From assembly GCF_021083185.1 (NCBI RefSeq), contig NZ_JAIGQB010000003.1, forward strand, positions 62,001-126,000: a DNA stretch of 64,000 nucleotides. Direction: 5' to 3'. The notes under the pieces were generated by a model, which was given only the letters and a program-made list of their open reading frames with translations, had not been told where the DNA came from and did no database searches. A program made the translations under genes and the position numbers. Position 1 is the first letter of the stretch. Every line of letters begins with the position of its first letter. Below, piece by piece: positions 23,978-32,771 of the stretch. The stretch comes from Nocardioides furvisabuli. GTDB taxonomy: Bacteria; Actinomycetota; Actinomycetes; Propionibacteriales; Nocardioidaceae.

Positions 23978-24991
23978 TCAGGCCGGCACCGGCCCGGTGG
24001 AGCTGCGCATGATGAGCTCGGGCGCGAAGAGGTACTCCCGCGACGCCACCGGGTCGCCGCCGATGGCGTCCGCGAGCGCAGCCACGGCCGTGCCTCCCAT
24101 CGACGCGACGGGCTGGCGCACGGTGGTGAGCGGCGGGTCGAGGAAGGCGACGAGCGGCGAGTCGTCGAAGCCGACCACCGAGACGTCGCCGGGCACGGTG
24201 AGCCCTTCGGTGCGGGCGGCGCGGATCGCTCCGATCGCCATCATGTCCGAGCCGCAGACGACGGCGGTCGCTCCCTGCTCGAGCAGCTGGGTGGTCGCCG
24301 CGGCGCCGCCCTCGACGGAGAAGATCGTCTCCGCGATCCAGCTGCGCGCCTCGACCTCGGGGAGCCCGAGGTGGCGCCCCAGCGCGGCAATGAAGCCCTC
24401 GTGCTTGCGCGCCGACGGCATGAAGCGCGCCGGGCCGATGGCCAGGCCGATCCTGCGGTGGCCGAGGTGGCAGAGGTGGGCGACGGCGATGTCCATCGCG
24501 ACCCGGTCGTCGGCGGAGACGAAGGGCGCGTCGATGCCGTCGACAAAGCCGTTGATGAACACGACGGGCAGACCGCGCTCGAGCAGGACGCGGTACCGGT
24601 CGTGGTCGGCGCGGGTGTCGGCGTGCTTGCCGGAGACGAAGATGATCCCCGCGACACCGTGGTCGAGCAACGACTCGACGTACTCGTCCTCCGACAGGCT
24701 GCCCGGCGACTGGGTGCACAGCACGGGGGTGAAACGCCGCCGGGCGAGGGCGTCCTCGATGACCTGCGCGAAGGCCGGGAAGATGGGGTTCTCCAGCTCG
24801 GGCACCACCAGGCCGACCAGGCCGGCGCTGCGCTGGCGCAGCTGGGGGGGGCGCTCGTAGCCGAGCACGTCGAGGGCCGTGATCACTGCTTGCCGGGTGC
24901 TCTCGCTGACGCCCGGCTTGGAGTTGAGCACACGGCTGACGGTGGCCTCGCTGACGCGGGCCTCCGCAGCGATCTGGGCCAGCGTTGCCAT
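23978..24991 (-). CDS. LacI-family transcriptional regulator
   Basis: A 337-residue LacI-type repressor. The N-terminal HTH is TLAQIAAEARVSEATVSRVL followed by NSKPGVSESTR. The ligand-binding domain resembles a periplasmic sugar-binding fold (VPELENPIFPAFAQVIEDAL, VVGFDDSPLVAFLDPPLTTV, APELIMRSST). It is divergent from a sugar ABC transporter, and a CTTGCA-N7-TGCAAG inverted repeat between them is a fitting operator. Repression of the transporter, and probably of itself, relieved by a sugar, is the expected role. Confidence 0.92.
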   Translation of the reverse strand: MATLAQIAAEARVSEATVSRVLNSKPGVSESTRQAVITALDVLGYERPPQLRQRSAGLVGLVVPELENPIFPAFAQVIEDALARRRFTPVLCTQSPGSLSEDEYVESLLDHGVAGIIFVSGKHADTRADHDRYRVLLERGLPVVFINGFVDGIDAPFVSADDRVAMDIAVAHLCHLGHRRIGLAIGPARFMPSARKHEGFIAALGRHLGLPEVEARSWIAETIFSVEGGAAATTQLLEQGATAVVCGSDMMAIGAIRAARTEGLTVPGDVSVVGFDDSPLVAFLDPPLTTVRQPVASMGGTAVAALADAIGGDPVASREYLFAPELIMRSSTGPVPA

Positions 24992-25018
24992 GGCGCAATG
25001 AAAGCACCCTGCGCGACA

Positions 25019-25037
25019 CTTGCACACGCACTGCAAG
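25019..25037. promoter_or_regulatory. Putative LacI-type operator
   Basis: CTTGCA and TGCAAG form a perfect inverted repeat separated by 7 bases, centred between the divergent lacI-type gene and the sugar-binding protein gene. LacI-family operators of actinobacterial sugar transporters often have TTGCA-like half sites. A weak promoter (TAGCCT at 25064) follows. Confidence 0.55.
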
Positions 25038-25124
25038 GTCTTTCAGATTCTGCATGTTCTTGCTAGCCTCCGGTGACCGTCATCACAGCGCCCGGCTCGG
25101 GCGCGCGTTCACCAGGAGAAATCG

Positions 25125-26429
25125 ATGCGTCGATCCACCGCCGGCACCACCGGCATCGCCGTCGCCGCCCTCGCCCTCACGCTCGCAGCGTGCGGCAGCG
25201 ACGGCGGGGACTCCGACACCAGCAGCAGCGACGCGGACGGCGCCTCCGGCGACCTCAGCGCCGAGCTCACCTGGTGGGACACCTCGGACGCCACCAACGA
25301 GGCGCCCGCCTACGACGAGCTGATCAAGAAGTTCAACGAGGAGTACCCCGACGTCACGATCGACCACGAGACCGTGCCGTTCGACCAGACGCAGAACAAG
25401 TTCAAGACCGCGGCCGAGTCCGGCTCCGGCGCACCGGACATCTTGCGCGCGGAGGTGGCCTGGACCCCCGAGTTCGCCTCGCTCGGCTACCTCTACGCCC
25501 TCGACGGCACCGCCGCGCTGGAGAACGACTTCCTGGAGACCCCGCTCTCGAGCAACGTCTACGAGGGCAAGACCTACGGCGTCCCGCAGGTCACCGACAC
25601 CCTCGGCCTGATGTACAACAAGGCTCTCTTCGAGGAGGCCGGCCTCGACCCCGAGGCCCCGCCGACCACCTGGGACGAGGTCCGCGAGGCGGCCGAGGCC
25701 CTCAAGAGCGAGGCCGGGGTCGACGGCATCTACCTCAACTCCGGCGGCTACTTCCTCCTGCCGTTCCTCTACGGCGAGGGCGCCGACCTCGTCGACAGCG
25801 AGGCGCAGGAGATCACCGTCAACAGCCCCGAGGCTGCAGCCGGCATCGACGTCGCGGCCAGCATGGTCAAGGACGGCACGGCTGTGAAGCCGACCGCCAA
25901 CGACCCCTACGGCACGATGATGACCCTGTTCAAGGAGCAGAAGGTCGCGATGATCATCAACGGCCCCTGGGAGGTCGCCGGGATCAGCGACGACCCGAAC
26001 TTCGGTGGCATCGAGAACCTCGGCGTCGCGCCCGTCCCCGCCGGCAGCGCCGGCCAGGGCGCCCCGGTGGGCGGTCACAACTACGTCGTCTACTCCGGCA
26101 TGGACGACGAGAAGGCCGAGGCCGCCGCGGCCTTCATCGCCTTCATGAGCTCCGCCGAGTCCGAGGCCTTCATCGCCGACGAGCTGGGCCTGCTCCCCGG
26201 CAACGCCGACTCCTACGACATGGTGACCAACGAGCGGGTGGCCCTGTGGGCCGACGCGATGGAGGTGGCGCAGCCGCGCCCGTGGATCCCCGAGGGCGGC
26301 CAGTTCTTCGCCGCGCTCGACACGATGGCGACCGAGGTGCTGATCCAGGGCAAGCCCGCCCAGGGCGCGCTGGACAAGGCCGCCGACACCTACAAGAGCG
26401 ACGTGGTCCCGGACTACTCGCTCCGCTGA
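25125..26429 (+). CDS. Sugar ABC transporter substrate-binding lipoprotein (MalE-like)
   Basis: A 434-residue extracellular solute-binding protein family 1. The signal peptide ends in lipobox LAAC at Cys23, so it is a membrane-anchored lipoprotein. The mature part has LTWWDTSDATNEAPAYDELI, GAPDILRAEVAWTPEFASLG, YGVPQVTDTLGLMYNKALFE and ALFKEQKVAMIINGPWEVAG-like stretches, typical of maltose or oligosaccharide binders. GGAG lies before the ATG. It is the first gene of a three-gene operon behind a LacI operator. A strong hairpin after it probably limits expression of the permeases. Confidence 0.93.
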   Translation: MRRSTAGTTGIAVAALALTLAACGSDGGDSDTSSSDADGASGDLSAELTWWDTSDATNEAPAYDELIKKFNEEYPDVTIDHETVPFDQTQNKFKTAAESGSGAPDILRAEVAWTPEFASLGYLYALDGTAALENDFLETPLSSNVYEGKTYGVPQVTDTLGLMYNKALFEEAGLDPEAPPTTWDEVREAAEALKSEAGVDGIYLNSGGYFLLPFLYGEGADLVDSEAQEITVNSPEAAAGIDVAASMVKDGTAVKPTANDPYGTMMTLFKEQKVAMIINGPWEVAGISDDPNFGGIENLGVAPVPAGSAGQGAPVGGHNYVVYSGMDDEKAEAAAAFIAFMSSAESEAFIADELGLLPGNADSYDMVTNERVALWADAMEVAQPRPWIPEGGQFFAALDTMATEVLIQGKPAQGALDKAADTYKSDVVPDYSLR

Positions 26430-26444
26430 CACCCCGCTGATCCC

Positions 26445-26481
26445 GAGCGGCCGGTCCCGGCACCACCGGGTCCGGCCGCTC
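26445..26481 (+). terminator. Intercistronic hairpin between binding protein and permease
   Basis: Arms GAGCGGCCGGTCCCGG (26445-26460) and CCGGGTCCGGCCGCTC (26466-26481) pair over 16 positions with a single T-T mismatch around a 5-base loop. Such hairpins after binding-protein genes typically attenuate read-through or stabilise the upstream mRNA, giving more binding protein than permease. Confidence 0.7.
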
Positions 26482-26527
26482 GACCCAGCCCCGACCCGCA
26501 CCACCTCTCGACGACGGAGACAGTCAG

Positions 26528-27475
26528 TTGCGCAAGAGCTTCGACAAGCACTGGTACGCGTGGGCCATGGTGCTGCCCACCGTGGTGGTGCTGGGCGTCC
26601 TGGTCTTCTACCCCCTCGTGCAGGGCGTGTGGCAGTCGTTCACCGACCTGAACGAGTCCAACCAGCGCGAGGAGATCTGCACCAAGGTCCTCGGCGGCGC
26701 GGAGACCTGCGAGCCGAACCCCGACGCCGCGCGGTTCGTCGGCCTCGACAACTACGTCGACATCCTCACCGGCACGCAGGGCAGCTTCTGGCTCCAGCTC
26801 ACCAACACCCTCGTGTGGACGCTGGCCTGCGTCGCGCTGCACTACGGCGTCGGCCTGGGCCTGGCCGTCATCCTCAACCGCAACTTCCGCTTCCGCGGCT
26901 TCTACCGCGTCGCGCTGATCCTGCCGTGGGCGGTGCCGTCCTTCGTCGCGGCCTTCGCCTGGCGCTTCATCTTCGACGAGCGCTTCGGCATCGTCAACGG
27001 CGTGCTGCGTGCCGTCGGCATCGACCCGGTGGCGTGGTTCGAGCAGCGCTGGACCTCGCTGTTCACCGCGATCGTGGCCAACGTCTGGCTCGGCGTGCCC
27101 TTCATGATGGTCGCCCTGCTCGGCGGCCTCCAGTCGATCAACGGCGACCTCTACGAGGCGGCCGAGATCGACGGCGCCAGCCCGTGGCAGCGCTTCGTCA
27201 ACATCACGCTCCCGGGTCTGCGCCCGGTGTCGTCCACGGTGGTCCTGCTCGGCACCATCTGGACCTTCAACATGTTCCCGATCATCTACTTCGTCACCCG
27301 CGGGCAGCCGGCCGGCTCCACCGAGATCCTGGTGACCGGCGCCTACCGGGCGGCCTTCGAGGGCATCCGCGACTACTCGCTCGCGGCCACCTACGGCGTA
27401 CTGATCCTGTCGATCCTCGTCGTCTACGCCAGCGCCTACAAGCGCATGCTGGCCAAGCAGGGAGAGGTGTTCTGA
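26528..27475 (+). CDS. Sugar ABC transporter permease (MalF-like)
   Basis: A 315-residue inner-membrane permease with six predicted spans. The binding-protein-dependent transport signature is EAAEIDGASPWQRFVNITLP. The N-terminal periplasmic loop (about residues 42-78) contains two Cys residues (EEICTKVLGGAETC) that could pair. Translation starts at a TTG (26528) with GGAG 8 bases upstream. It partners the MalG-like protein encoded next (1-base overlap, TGATG). Confidence 0.92.
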   Translation: MRKSFDKHWYAWAMVLPTVVVLGVLVFYPLVQGVWQSFTDLNESNQREEICTKVLGGAETCEPNPDAARFVGLDNYVDILTGTQGSFWLQLTNTLVWTLACVALHYGVGLGLAVILNRNFRFRGFYRVALILPWAVPSFVAAFAWRFIFDERFGIVNGVLRAVGIDPVAWFEQRWTSLFTAIVANVWLGVPFMMVALLGGLQSINGDLYEAAEIDGASPWQRFVNITLPGLRPVSSTVVLLGTIWTFNMFPIIYFVTRGQPAGSTEILVTGAYRAAFEGIRDYSLAATYGVLILSILVVYASAYKRMLAKQGEVF

Positions 27476-28386
27476 TGACCACGATGCCCCCGGCCGCCGT
27501 GGCCGCCGACCCCGTCGAGACCGTCGCCGGCACGCGTACGCCGCTCCCGCGCCGCCGCCGCGACCGCTCGGTCGGCGCCAGCATCGCGTTGCACGGAACG
27601 CTCGTCGTGGCGACCTTCATCGCGCTCTTCCCGATCCTGTGGGTCGTGCTGAGCTCGCTCAAGCCCGCCAGCGAGATCCGCCGCACCGAGATCCAGCTCT
27701 TCTCCAGCCCCACCCTCGACAACTACCGCCGCCTGCTGACCGAGACCGACTTCCCGACCTGGTTCGCCAACTCGGTGGTCGTGGCGGCCTTCACGATGGT
27801 CATCGGCATCGCGATGTCGGCGACAGCGGGCTACGCGCTGAGCCGCTTCAACTTCCCCGGCAGGCGCGGCCTGATGTGGGTCTTCCTGCTCACGCAGATG
27901 TTCCCGGTGGCGATCCTGATCGTGCCGATCTACACGATCATGGCCAACCTCGGGCTCATCGACACCAAGCTGTCGTTGATCATCGCCTACTGCACGGTGG
28001 CCGTGCCGTTCTGCGCGTGGATGCTGCGGGGCTACTTCGACACCATCCCCCGCGAGCTCGACGAGGCCGCCGCGCTGGACGGGCTCGGCCCCTTCAGCAC
28101 CTTCTGGCGGATCATCCTGCCGCTGGCGCGTCCGGGCCTGGCGGTGACGGCGTTCTACACGTTCCTCACCGCGTGGGGCGAGGTGGCGTACGCCATCGCC
28201 TTCATGCAGGGCAGCGACCACTACACGCTCGGCGCCGGGCTCCAGCAGTTCGTCCCGCAGTTCAGCCCGCGGTGGGAGCTGCTCACCGCGGGTGCGGTGC
28301 TCATCACCGTGCCGGCCGCGATCGTGTTCTTCTTCGCCCAGCGCCACCTCGTCGCCGGCCTCACCGCCGGTGGCACGAAGGGCTGA
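27475..28386 (+). CDS. Sugar ABC transporter permease (MalG-like)
   Basis: A 303-residue inner-membrane permease. A basic cytoplasmic N-terminus (PLPRRRRDRS) precedes six spans. The EAA loop is ELDEAAALDGLGPFSTFWRI. The start ATG at 27475 shares a base with the previous stop. No ATPase gene follows, so the transporter probably uses a shared MsmK/MalK-type ATPase encoded elsewhere, as many actinobacterial sugar importers do. The operon ends here; the next gene has its own promoter at 28397. Confidence 0.92.
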   Translation: MTTMPPAAVAADPVETVAGTRTPLPRRRRDRSVGASIALHGTLVVATFIALFPILWVVLSSLKPASEIRRTEIQLFSSPTLDNYRRLLTETDFPTWFANSVVVAAFTMVIGIAMSATAGYALSRFNFPGRRGLMWVFLLTQMFPVAILIVPIYTIMANLGLIDTKLSLIIAYCTVAVPFCAWMLRGYFDTIPRELDEAAALDGLGPFSTFWRIILPLARPGLAVTAFYTFLTAWGEVAYAIAFMQGSDHYTLGAGLQQFVPQFSPRWELLTAGAVLITVPAAIVFFFAQRHLVAGLTAGGTKG

Positions 28387-28396
28387 CCCGGCAGCA

Positions 28397-28425
28397 TTGA
28401 CACTTTCCATGTTGGAAAGTACTTT
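28397..28425 (+). promoter_or_regulatory. Consensus-like promoter whose spacer is a palindromic operator
   Basis: TTGACA (28397-28402), a 17-base spacer and TACTTT (28420-28425) make a near-ideal housekeeping promoter. The spacer itself is a perfect inverted repeat: ACTTTCCA (28402-28409), TGT, TGGAAAGT (28413-28420). A dimeric repressor bound there would block RNA polymerase directly. The second gene of the operon is a winged-helix regulator, the obvious candidate. Confidence 0.75.
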
Positions 28426-28461
28426 CTCCCATACAGGAGTCCACCACACCGGGGAGAACAC

Positions 28462-28893
28462 ATGGACATCAGCCCGCGCCAGGCCGACGAGGCCCTCAGG
28501 GGCGCCGCGACGCTCGACAACCCGCACGACCGCCGGGTCCACGGCACGGCCACCGCGGCAGCCGGGGTGGTGCTGGCGGCCTACGTCGTGCTCGGGCGAC
28601 TCGTGAAGGTCTCACCGTGGGACGACGTGGTGGTGGCCGGCTACGTCCTGGTCCTGCTCGCCCTCGCGACGTGGCAGGCGCGGGTCGCGCGAACGGTGCC
28701 GCGCAACGCCCGGATCCTGGGCTATCTCGGCCTGGGTGGCGCGATCCTCGTCATCATCCCCGTCCTCGGCTGGCTCAACTGGCTCGAGCACGTCGGTGAT
28801 CCCGGGGTCCTCGTCGTGGTGGCCATCAGCTCGCTGGTCGCGGTGCCGCCGGGGGTCGCCGGGGCCGTCGTCGCCACCGGCGGTCGGCGGTGA
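28462..28893 (+). CDS. Small membrane protein, unknown
   Basis: A 143-residue protein that I cannot assign. It has an amphipathic soluble N-terminus (about 1-30, ISPRQADEALRGAATLDNPH) and four hydrophobic segments near residues 30-48, 56-72, 87-107 and 115-137. The gene lies directly downstream of the palindromic promoter, with a GGGGAG sequence before the ATG. It overlaps by 4 bases a winged-helix regulator gene. The pair is probably an autoregulated membrane protein-repressor module. Confidence 0.75.
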   Translation: MDISPRQADEALRGAATLDNPHDRRVHGTATAAAGVVLAAYVVLGRLVKVSPWDDVVVAGYVLVLLALATWQARVARTVPRNARILGYLGLGGAILVIIPVLGWLNWLEHVGDPGVLVVVAISSLVAVPPGVAGAVVATGGRR

Positions 28894-29195
28894 GCGCCGG
28901 TTCGAGCCACGCGCGCCACGGCCTCGACGAGGTCATCCACGCACCCGTGCGCTTCAGCATCGTCGCGGCGCTCGCCAGCGTCGACGAGGCGGAGTTCGCC
29001 CTGGTGCGCGACACCGTCGAGGTCTCCGACTCCGTGCTGTCCCGGCAGGTCGCGCAGCTCGAGGCGGCCGGCTACGTCAAGGTCCGCAAGGGCTACGTCG
29101 GCAAGCGCCCGCGCACGTGGCTGAGCCTCACGCGCGCCGGGCGCACGGCGTACCGCGCCCACCTCGACGCGCTACGGGCCATTGCCGGCGAGTGA
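28890..29195 (+). CDS. Winged-helix transcriptional regulator (PF13601-like)
   Basis: A 101-residue single-domain winged-helix protein. Visible features are HAPVRFSIVAALASVDEAEF, the recognition region VSDSVLSRQVAQLEAAGYVK and the wing VRKGYVGKRPRTWLSLTRAG. It lacks an effector domain, as in the small MarR/ArsR-related family that binds ACTTTCC-like or other short palindromes. The GTG overlaps the upstream membrane protein stop (GTGA). It probably binds the palindrome within the promoter at 28402-28420. Confidence 0.85.
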   Translation: MSAGSSHARHGLDEVIHAPVRFSIVAALASVDEAEFALVRDTVEVSDSVLSRQVAQLEAAGYVKVRKGYVGKRPRTWLSLTRAGRTAYRAHLDALRAIAGE

Positions 29196-29198
29196 GCC

Positions 29199-30638
29199 TC
29201 AGCCGAGCGCGGCGACGATCTCGTTGACCTTGTCCTTGGCGTCGCCGAAGAGCATCTGCGCGTTGTCCTTGAAGAAGAGCGGGTTCTGCACGCCGGCGTA
29301 GCCGGTGGCCATCGACCGCTTGAAGACGACCACGTCGCGCGCTCTCCAGACCTCGATGACCGGCATCCCGGCGATCGGCGAGCCCGGCTCCTCCATCGCG
29401 GCGGGGTTGACGGTGTCGTTGGCGCCGATCACGAGCACGACGTCCACCTCGGGGAGGTCGTCGTTGATCTCGTCCATCTCGAGCACGATGTCGTAGGGCA
29501 CCCTGGCCTCCGCGAGCAGCACGTTCATGTGACCGGGGAGCCGGCCGGCGACCGGGTGGATGCCGAAGCGGACGTCGACGCCCTTCTCGCGCAGCCGCCT
29601 GGTCATCTCCGCGACGGGGTACTGCGCCTGCGCGACCGCCATGCCGTATCCCGGGGTGATGACGACCGACGAGGCGCCGGCCAGCATCTCGGCGACGTCG
29701 GCGACCTGGATCTCGCGGTGCTCGCCGTAGTCGCGGTCCTCCCCGCTGACGGCGCCGTCGGAGCCGAAGCCGCCGGCGATGACGCTCACGAAGGAGCGGT
29801 TCATCGCCTTGCACATGATGTAGCTGAGGATCGCACCCGAGGAGCCCACGAGGGCACCGGTGATGATCAGCAGGTCGTTGCCGAGCATGAAGCCCGCCGC
29901 TGCGGCTGCCCACCCGCTGTAGCTGTTGAGCATCGACACCACGACCGGCATGTCGCCACCGCCGATCGCGGCGACGAGGTGGAAGCCGAGGAACAGCGCG
30001 AGGGCCGTCATCGCCAGCAGCGGCACCAGGCCCAGCGCCAGCTCGCCGTCGAGCGCGACGAACCACACCATCAGCAGCACCGAGACGACGATGACCGCGA
30101 GGTTGAGCTGGTGGCGGCGGGGCAGGACCAGCGGGGAGGAGGACATCCGTCCGCTCAGCTTGGCCCAGGCCACGATCGAGCCGGTGAAGGTGACCGCGCC
30201 GATGAAGACCCCGATGAAGACCTCGACGTCGTGCACGCCGTCGGCGAAGCCCTCGTACTCCAGGTAGGAGTTGATGCCGACCAGCACGGCAGCGAGACCG
30301 ACGAAGCTGTGGAGCATCGCGACGAGCTCGGGCATACCGGTCATCTCGACGGTGCGGGCGCGCCAGGCTCCCACCGCCGCGCCGGCGCCCATCATCAGCA
30401 GCACCAGCAGGAGGGTGACGGCGAAGCTGCGCTCGTCGAGGAGCTCGGCCTTCTGGGCCGCCAGGAGGAGGGTGGCCACCAGTGCGAGCGCCATGCCGCC
30501 CATGCCGGCGATGTTGCCGACCTTGGCGGTCTCGTGCCTGGACAGGCCCGCCAGCGCGGCGATGAAGAGCAGCCCGGCGACGAGGTAGGCACCGGTGACG
30601 AAGCCGAAGAGGTTGTCGGAGGCCAGGAAGTCGCTCAC
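29199..30638 (-). CDS. pntB: NAD(P) transhydrogenase subunit beta
   Basis: A 479-residue subunit carrying the NADP(H)-binding domain III and most membrane helices. It couples hydride transfer from NADH to NADP+ with inward proton flow. The N-terminal half has about nine spans. The C-terminal domain has [58 protein letters not shown] and [20 protein letters not shown], all strongly conserved PntB motifs. It follows pntA after one base. Confidence 0.95.
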   Translation of the reverse strand: MSDFLASDNLFGFVTGAYLVAGLLFIAALAGLSRHETAKVGNIAGMGGMALALVATLLLAAQKAELLDERSFAVTLLLVLLMMGAGAAVGAWRARTVEMTGMPELVAMLHSFVGLAAVLVGINSYLEYEGFADGVHDVEVFIGVFIGAVTFTGSIVAWAKLSGRMSSSPLVLPRRHQLNLAVIVVSVLLMVWFVALDGELALGLVPLLAMTALALFLGFHLVAAIGGGDMPVVVSMLNSYSGWAAAAAGFMLGNDLLIITGALVGSSGAILSYIMCKAMNRSFVSVIAGGFGSDGAVSGEDRDYGEHREIQVADVAEMLAGASSVVITPGYGMAVAQAQYPVAEMTRRLREKGVDVRFGIHPVAGRLPGHMNVLLAEARVPYDIVLEMDEINDDLPEVDVVLVIGANDTVNPAAMEEPGSPIAGMPVIEVWRARDVVVFKRSMATGYAGVQNPLFFKDNAQMLFGDAKDKVNEIVAALG

Positions 30639-30639
30639 G

Positions 30640-32169
30640 TCAGTCCTTCCTGAACATCTCGAGCATGCGCAGCGTCACGAGGAAGCCTCCGAAGATGTTG
30701 ATGCTCGCCACGAAGACCGCGACGAGCGCGAGCAGCATCACGGCGAGGTTGTCGCTGCCGACCTGCAGGATCCCGCCGACCAGGATGATCCCGGAGATGG
30801 CGTTGGTCTCCGCCATGAGCGGTGTGTGCAGGGCGTGCGAGACGTTGGAGATCACGTAGTAGCCGACCACGACGGCGAGGGCGAAGACCGTGAAGTGGCC
30901 CAGGAAGCTGCCCGGGGCCAGCGCGGCCACCACTGCGAAGGCCGCGGCCCCGAGACCGGCTGCGTACCACTTGCGCCGGGGGTCGGGCGGGGGCGCCGGC
31001 GCCTCCTCGACCGGCATCACCTTCGTCGCCCCGGCCGGGGCGGCAGACACCTGGACCGGCGGCGGGGGCCACATCGTGTCCCCGTCGCGGGTGACCGTGA
31101 TGCCGCGCTGGACCACGTCGTCCATGTCGAGGGTGAGCTCGCCGTCCTTGGCGGGGGTGAGCAGCTTGAGCAGGTTGACGACGTTGGTGCCGTAGAGCTG
31201 GCTGGTCTGCGCCGCGAGGCGGCCGGCGAGATCGGTGTAGCCCAGCACGGTCACGCCGTTGGCGGTGACCACGCGCTCGTCCGTGACCGTCGTCTCGACG
31301 TTGCCGCCGTTGGCGGCCGCCATGTCCACGATGACCGATCCGGGCTTCATCGCCGCGACGGTCTCGGCGCTGATGAGCTGCGGGGCGGGGCGGCCGGGGA
31401 TCAGGGCGGTGGTGATGACGATGTCGGCGGCGCGCGCCTCCTCGTCGTACATCGCCGCGGTGGCGGCCTCCTGCTCGGCGGTCATCTCCTTGGCGTAGCC
31501 GTCGGAGGAGACCTCCTGCTCCATGTCGACGGTGACGAACTGCGCGCCCATCGACTCGACCTGCTCGGCCACCTCGGGGCGTACGTCGAACGCGCGCACG
31601 ACCGCGCCCAGAGAACCCGCGGCGCCGATGGCGGCGAGCCCGGCGACACCGGCGCCGACGACGAAGACGCGCGCCGGCGGCACCTTGCCGGCTGCGGTGA
31701 CCTGGCCGGTGAAGAGCCGGCCGAACTCGTGGGCCGCCTCGATGACGGCGCGGTAGCCCGCGACGTTGGCCATCGACGACAGCACGTCCATCGACTGCGC
31801 CCGGGAGATGCGCGGCACCGCGTCCATCGCGAGCGCGGTCACGCCCGCAGCGGACAGCCGCTCGACGAGCTCGGGGCTGCGAGCCGGGGCCATCAGTGCG
31901 ATCACGGTCGCGCCGGGACGCAGCCGGGCGACCTCGTCGTCGGTGGGGGCGTTGACCTTCACCACGACGTCGCTCGCCCAGACCTCGTCCGCCGTGCCGA
32001 CGTGGATGTCGGCGTCGGCGTACGCGGTGTCTGGCTGGTCGGCGGCAACGCCGGCGCCCTGCTCGACCACGACGTCGTAGCCCAGCGACACCAGCTGTGC
32101 CGCCGTCTTCGCCGTCGCGGCGACGAGGGTCTCGCCGGGTCGTGACTCACGTGGGATGCCGATGCGCAC
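30640..32169 (-). CDS. pntA: NAD(P) transhydrogenase subunit alpha
   Basis: A 509-residue subunit. The NAD(H)-binding domain (about 1-380) starts [20 protein letters not shown] and includes [20 protein letters not shown] (Rossmann loop) and [20 protein letters not shown] Pro/Ala linker leads to about four C-terminal membrane helices ([40 protein letters not shown]). In many actinobacteria the NAD domain and the membrane part are separate pntAA and pntAB; here they are fused. The GTG at 32169 has AGGAGG 5 bases upstream. Confidence 0.95.
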   Translation of the reverse strand: MRIGIPRESRPGETLVAATAKTAAQLVSLGYDVVVEQGAGVAADQPDTAYADADIHVGTADEVWASDVVVKVNAPTDDEVARLRPGATVIALMAPARSPELVERLSAAGVTALAMDAVPRISRAQSMDVLSSMANVAGYRAVIEAAHEFGRLFTGQVTAAGKVPPARVFVVGAGVAGLAAIGAAGSLGAVVRAFDVRPEVAEQVESMGAQFVTVDMEQEVSSDGYAKEMTAEQEAATAAMYDEEARAADIVITTALIPGRPAPQLISAETVAAMKPGSVIVDMAAANGGNVETTVTDERVVTANGVTVLGYTDLAGRLAAQTSQLYGTNVVNLLKLLTPAKDGELTLDMDDVVQRGITVTRDGDTMWPPPPVQVSAAPAGATKVMPVEEAPAPPPDPRRKWYAAGLGAAAFAVVAALAPGSFLGHFTVFALAVVVGYYVISNVSHALHTPLMAETNAISGIILVGGILQVGSDNLAVMLLALVAVFVASINIFGGFLVTLRMLEMFRKD

Positions 32170-32381
32170 TGCTGCCTCCTGGGTGGGGGCTCGGGACCTG
32201 GTCGGGGCCGGAGCGGCGTGCGGGCCGGGGCACAACGTACCGAAACGAAGGCTCTTGTCACCCGTGTCTCAGGTGGCGCGCGTCGCGAGCGCGCCCACCC
32301 GTTGGGGCCAGGCGGGCGCGACCACGGGCGGGGAGCGGTGTTGAATGGCCGCTGTCCGACATCGACGAGCAGGAGCTCAAC

Positions 32382-32657
32382 GTGAACAAGACCGAACTGC
32401 GTGACGCCATCGCCTCGCACGCCGAGCTGACCAACGCCCAGGCCGACAAGGCACTCGAGGCCGTCATCACCTCCATCACCACCGCCGTCGCCGGTGGCGA
32501 CAAGGTGACCGTGCCGGGCTTCGGGACCTTCGAGTCCCGTGAGCGCTCGGCGCGCACGGGCCGCAACCCGCAGACCGGCGAGACCATGGAGATCGCCGCC
32601 AGCAAGGCGCCGGCCTTCAAGCCGGCTGCAGCGTTCAAGAACGCCGTCAACGGCTGA
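32382..32657 (+). CDS. hupB: HU-family nucleoid DNA-binding protein
   Basis: A 91-residue HU homologue with the family core MNKTELRDAIASHAELTNAQ, VTVPGFGTFESRERSARTGR and NPQTGETMEIAASKAPAFKP. It lacks the long Lys/Ala/Pro tail of mycobacterial HupB, so it is a short HU form. The GTG at 32382 has AGGAG 6 bases upstream. A strong hairpin terminator follows at 32673, so it is probably a monocistronic, highly expressed gene. Confidence 0.94.
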   Translation: MNKTELRDAIASHAELTNAQADKALEAVITSITTAVAGGDKVTVPGFGTFESRERSARTGRNPQTGETMEIAASKAPAFKPAAAFKNAVNG

Positions 32658-32672
32658 CCTGATCCACCGCCA

Positions 32673-32705
32673 CTCGGCCCCGTGAGGTCTCCTCGCGGGG
32701 CCGAG
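32673..32705 (+). terminator. Hairpin terminator after HU
   Basis: CTCGGCCCCG (32673-32682) pairs perfectly with CGGGGCCGAG (32696-32705), with an inner GAGG/CCTC stem and a TCT loop. It begins 16 bases after the HU stop. It has no U tract, like other terminators here. Confidence 0.85.
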
Positions 32706-32771
32706 GTGCGTGACGACAACTTTCGGGGCCGATGGCTGGTCACACGGGTTCGTCCACGATCAAGGGGAACC

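Noticed and set aside
32270..32301. GGTGG/CCACC hairpin with CGCGC core upstream of HU as a terminator or riboswitch
   Set aside because: The stem needs a bulge and lies between divergent genes, so it terminates neither; there is no resemblance to a known riboswitch.
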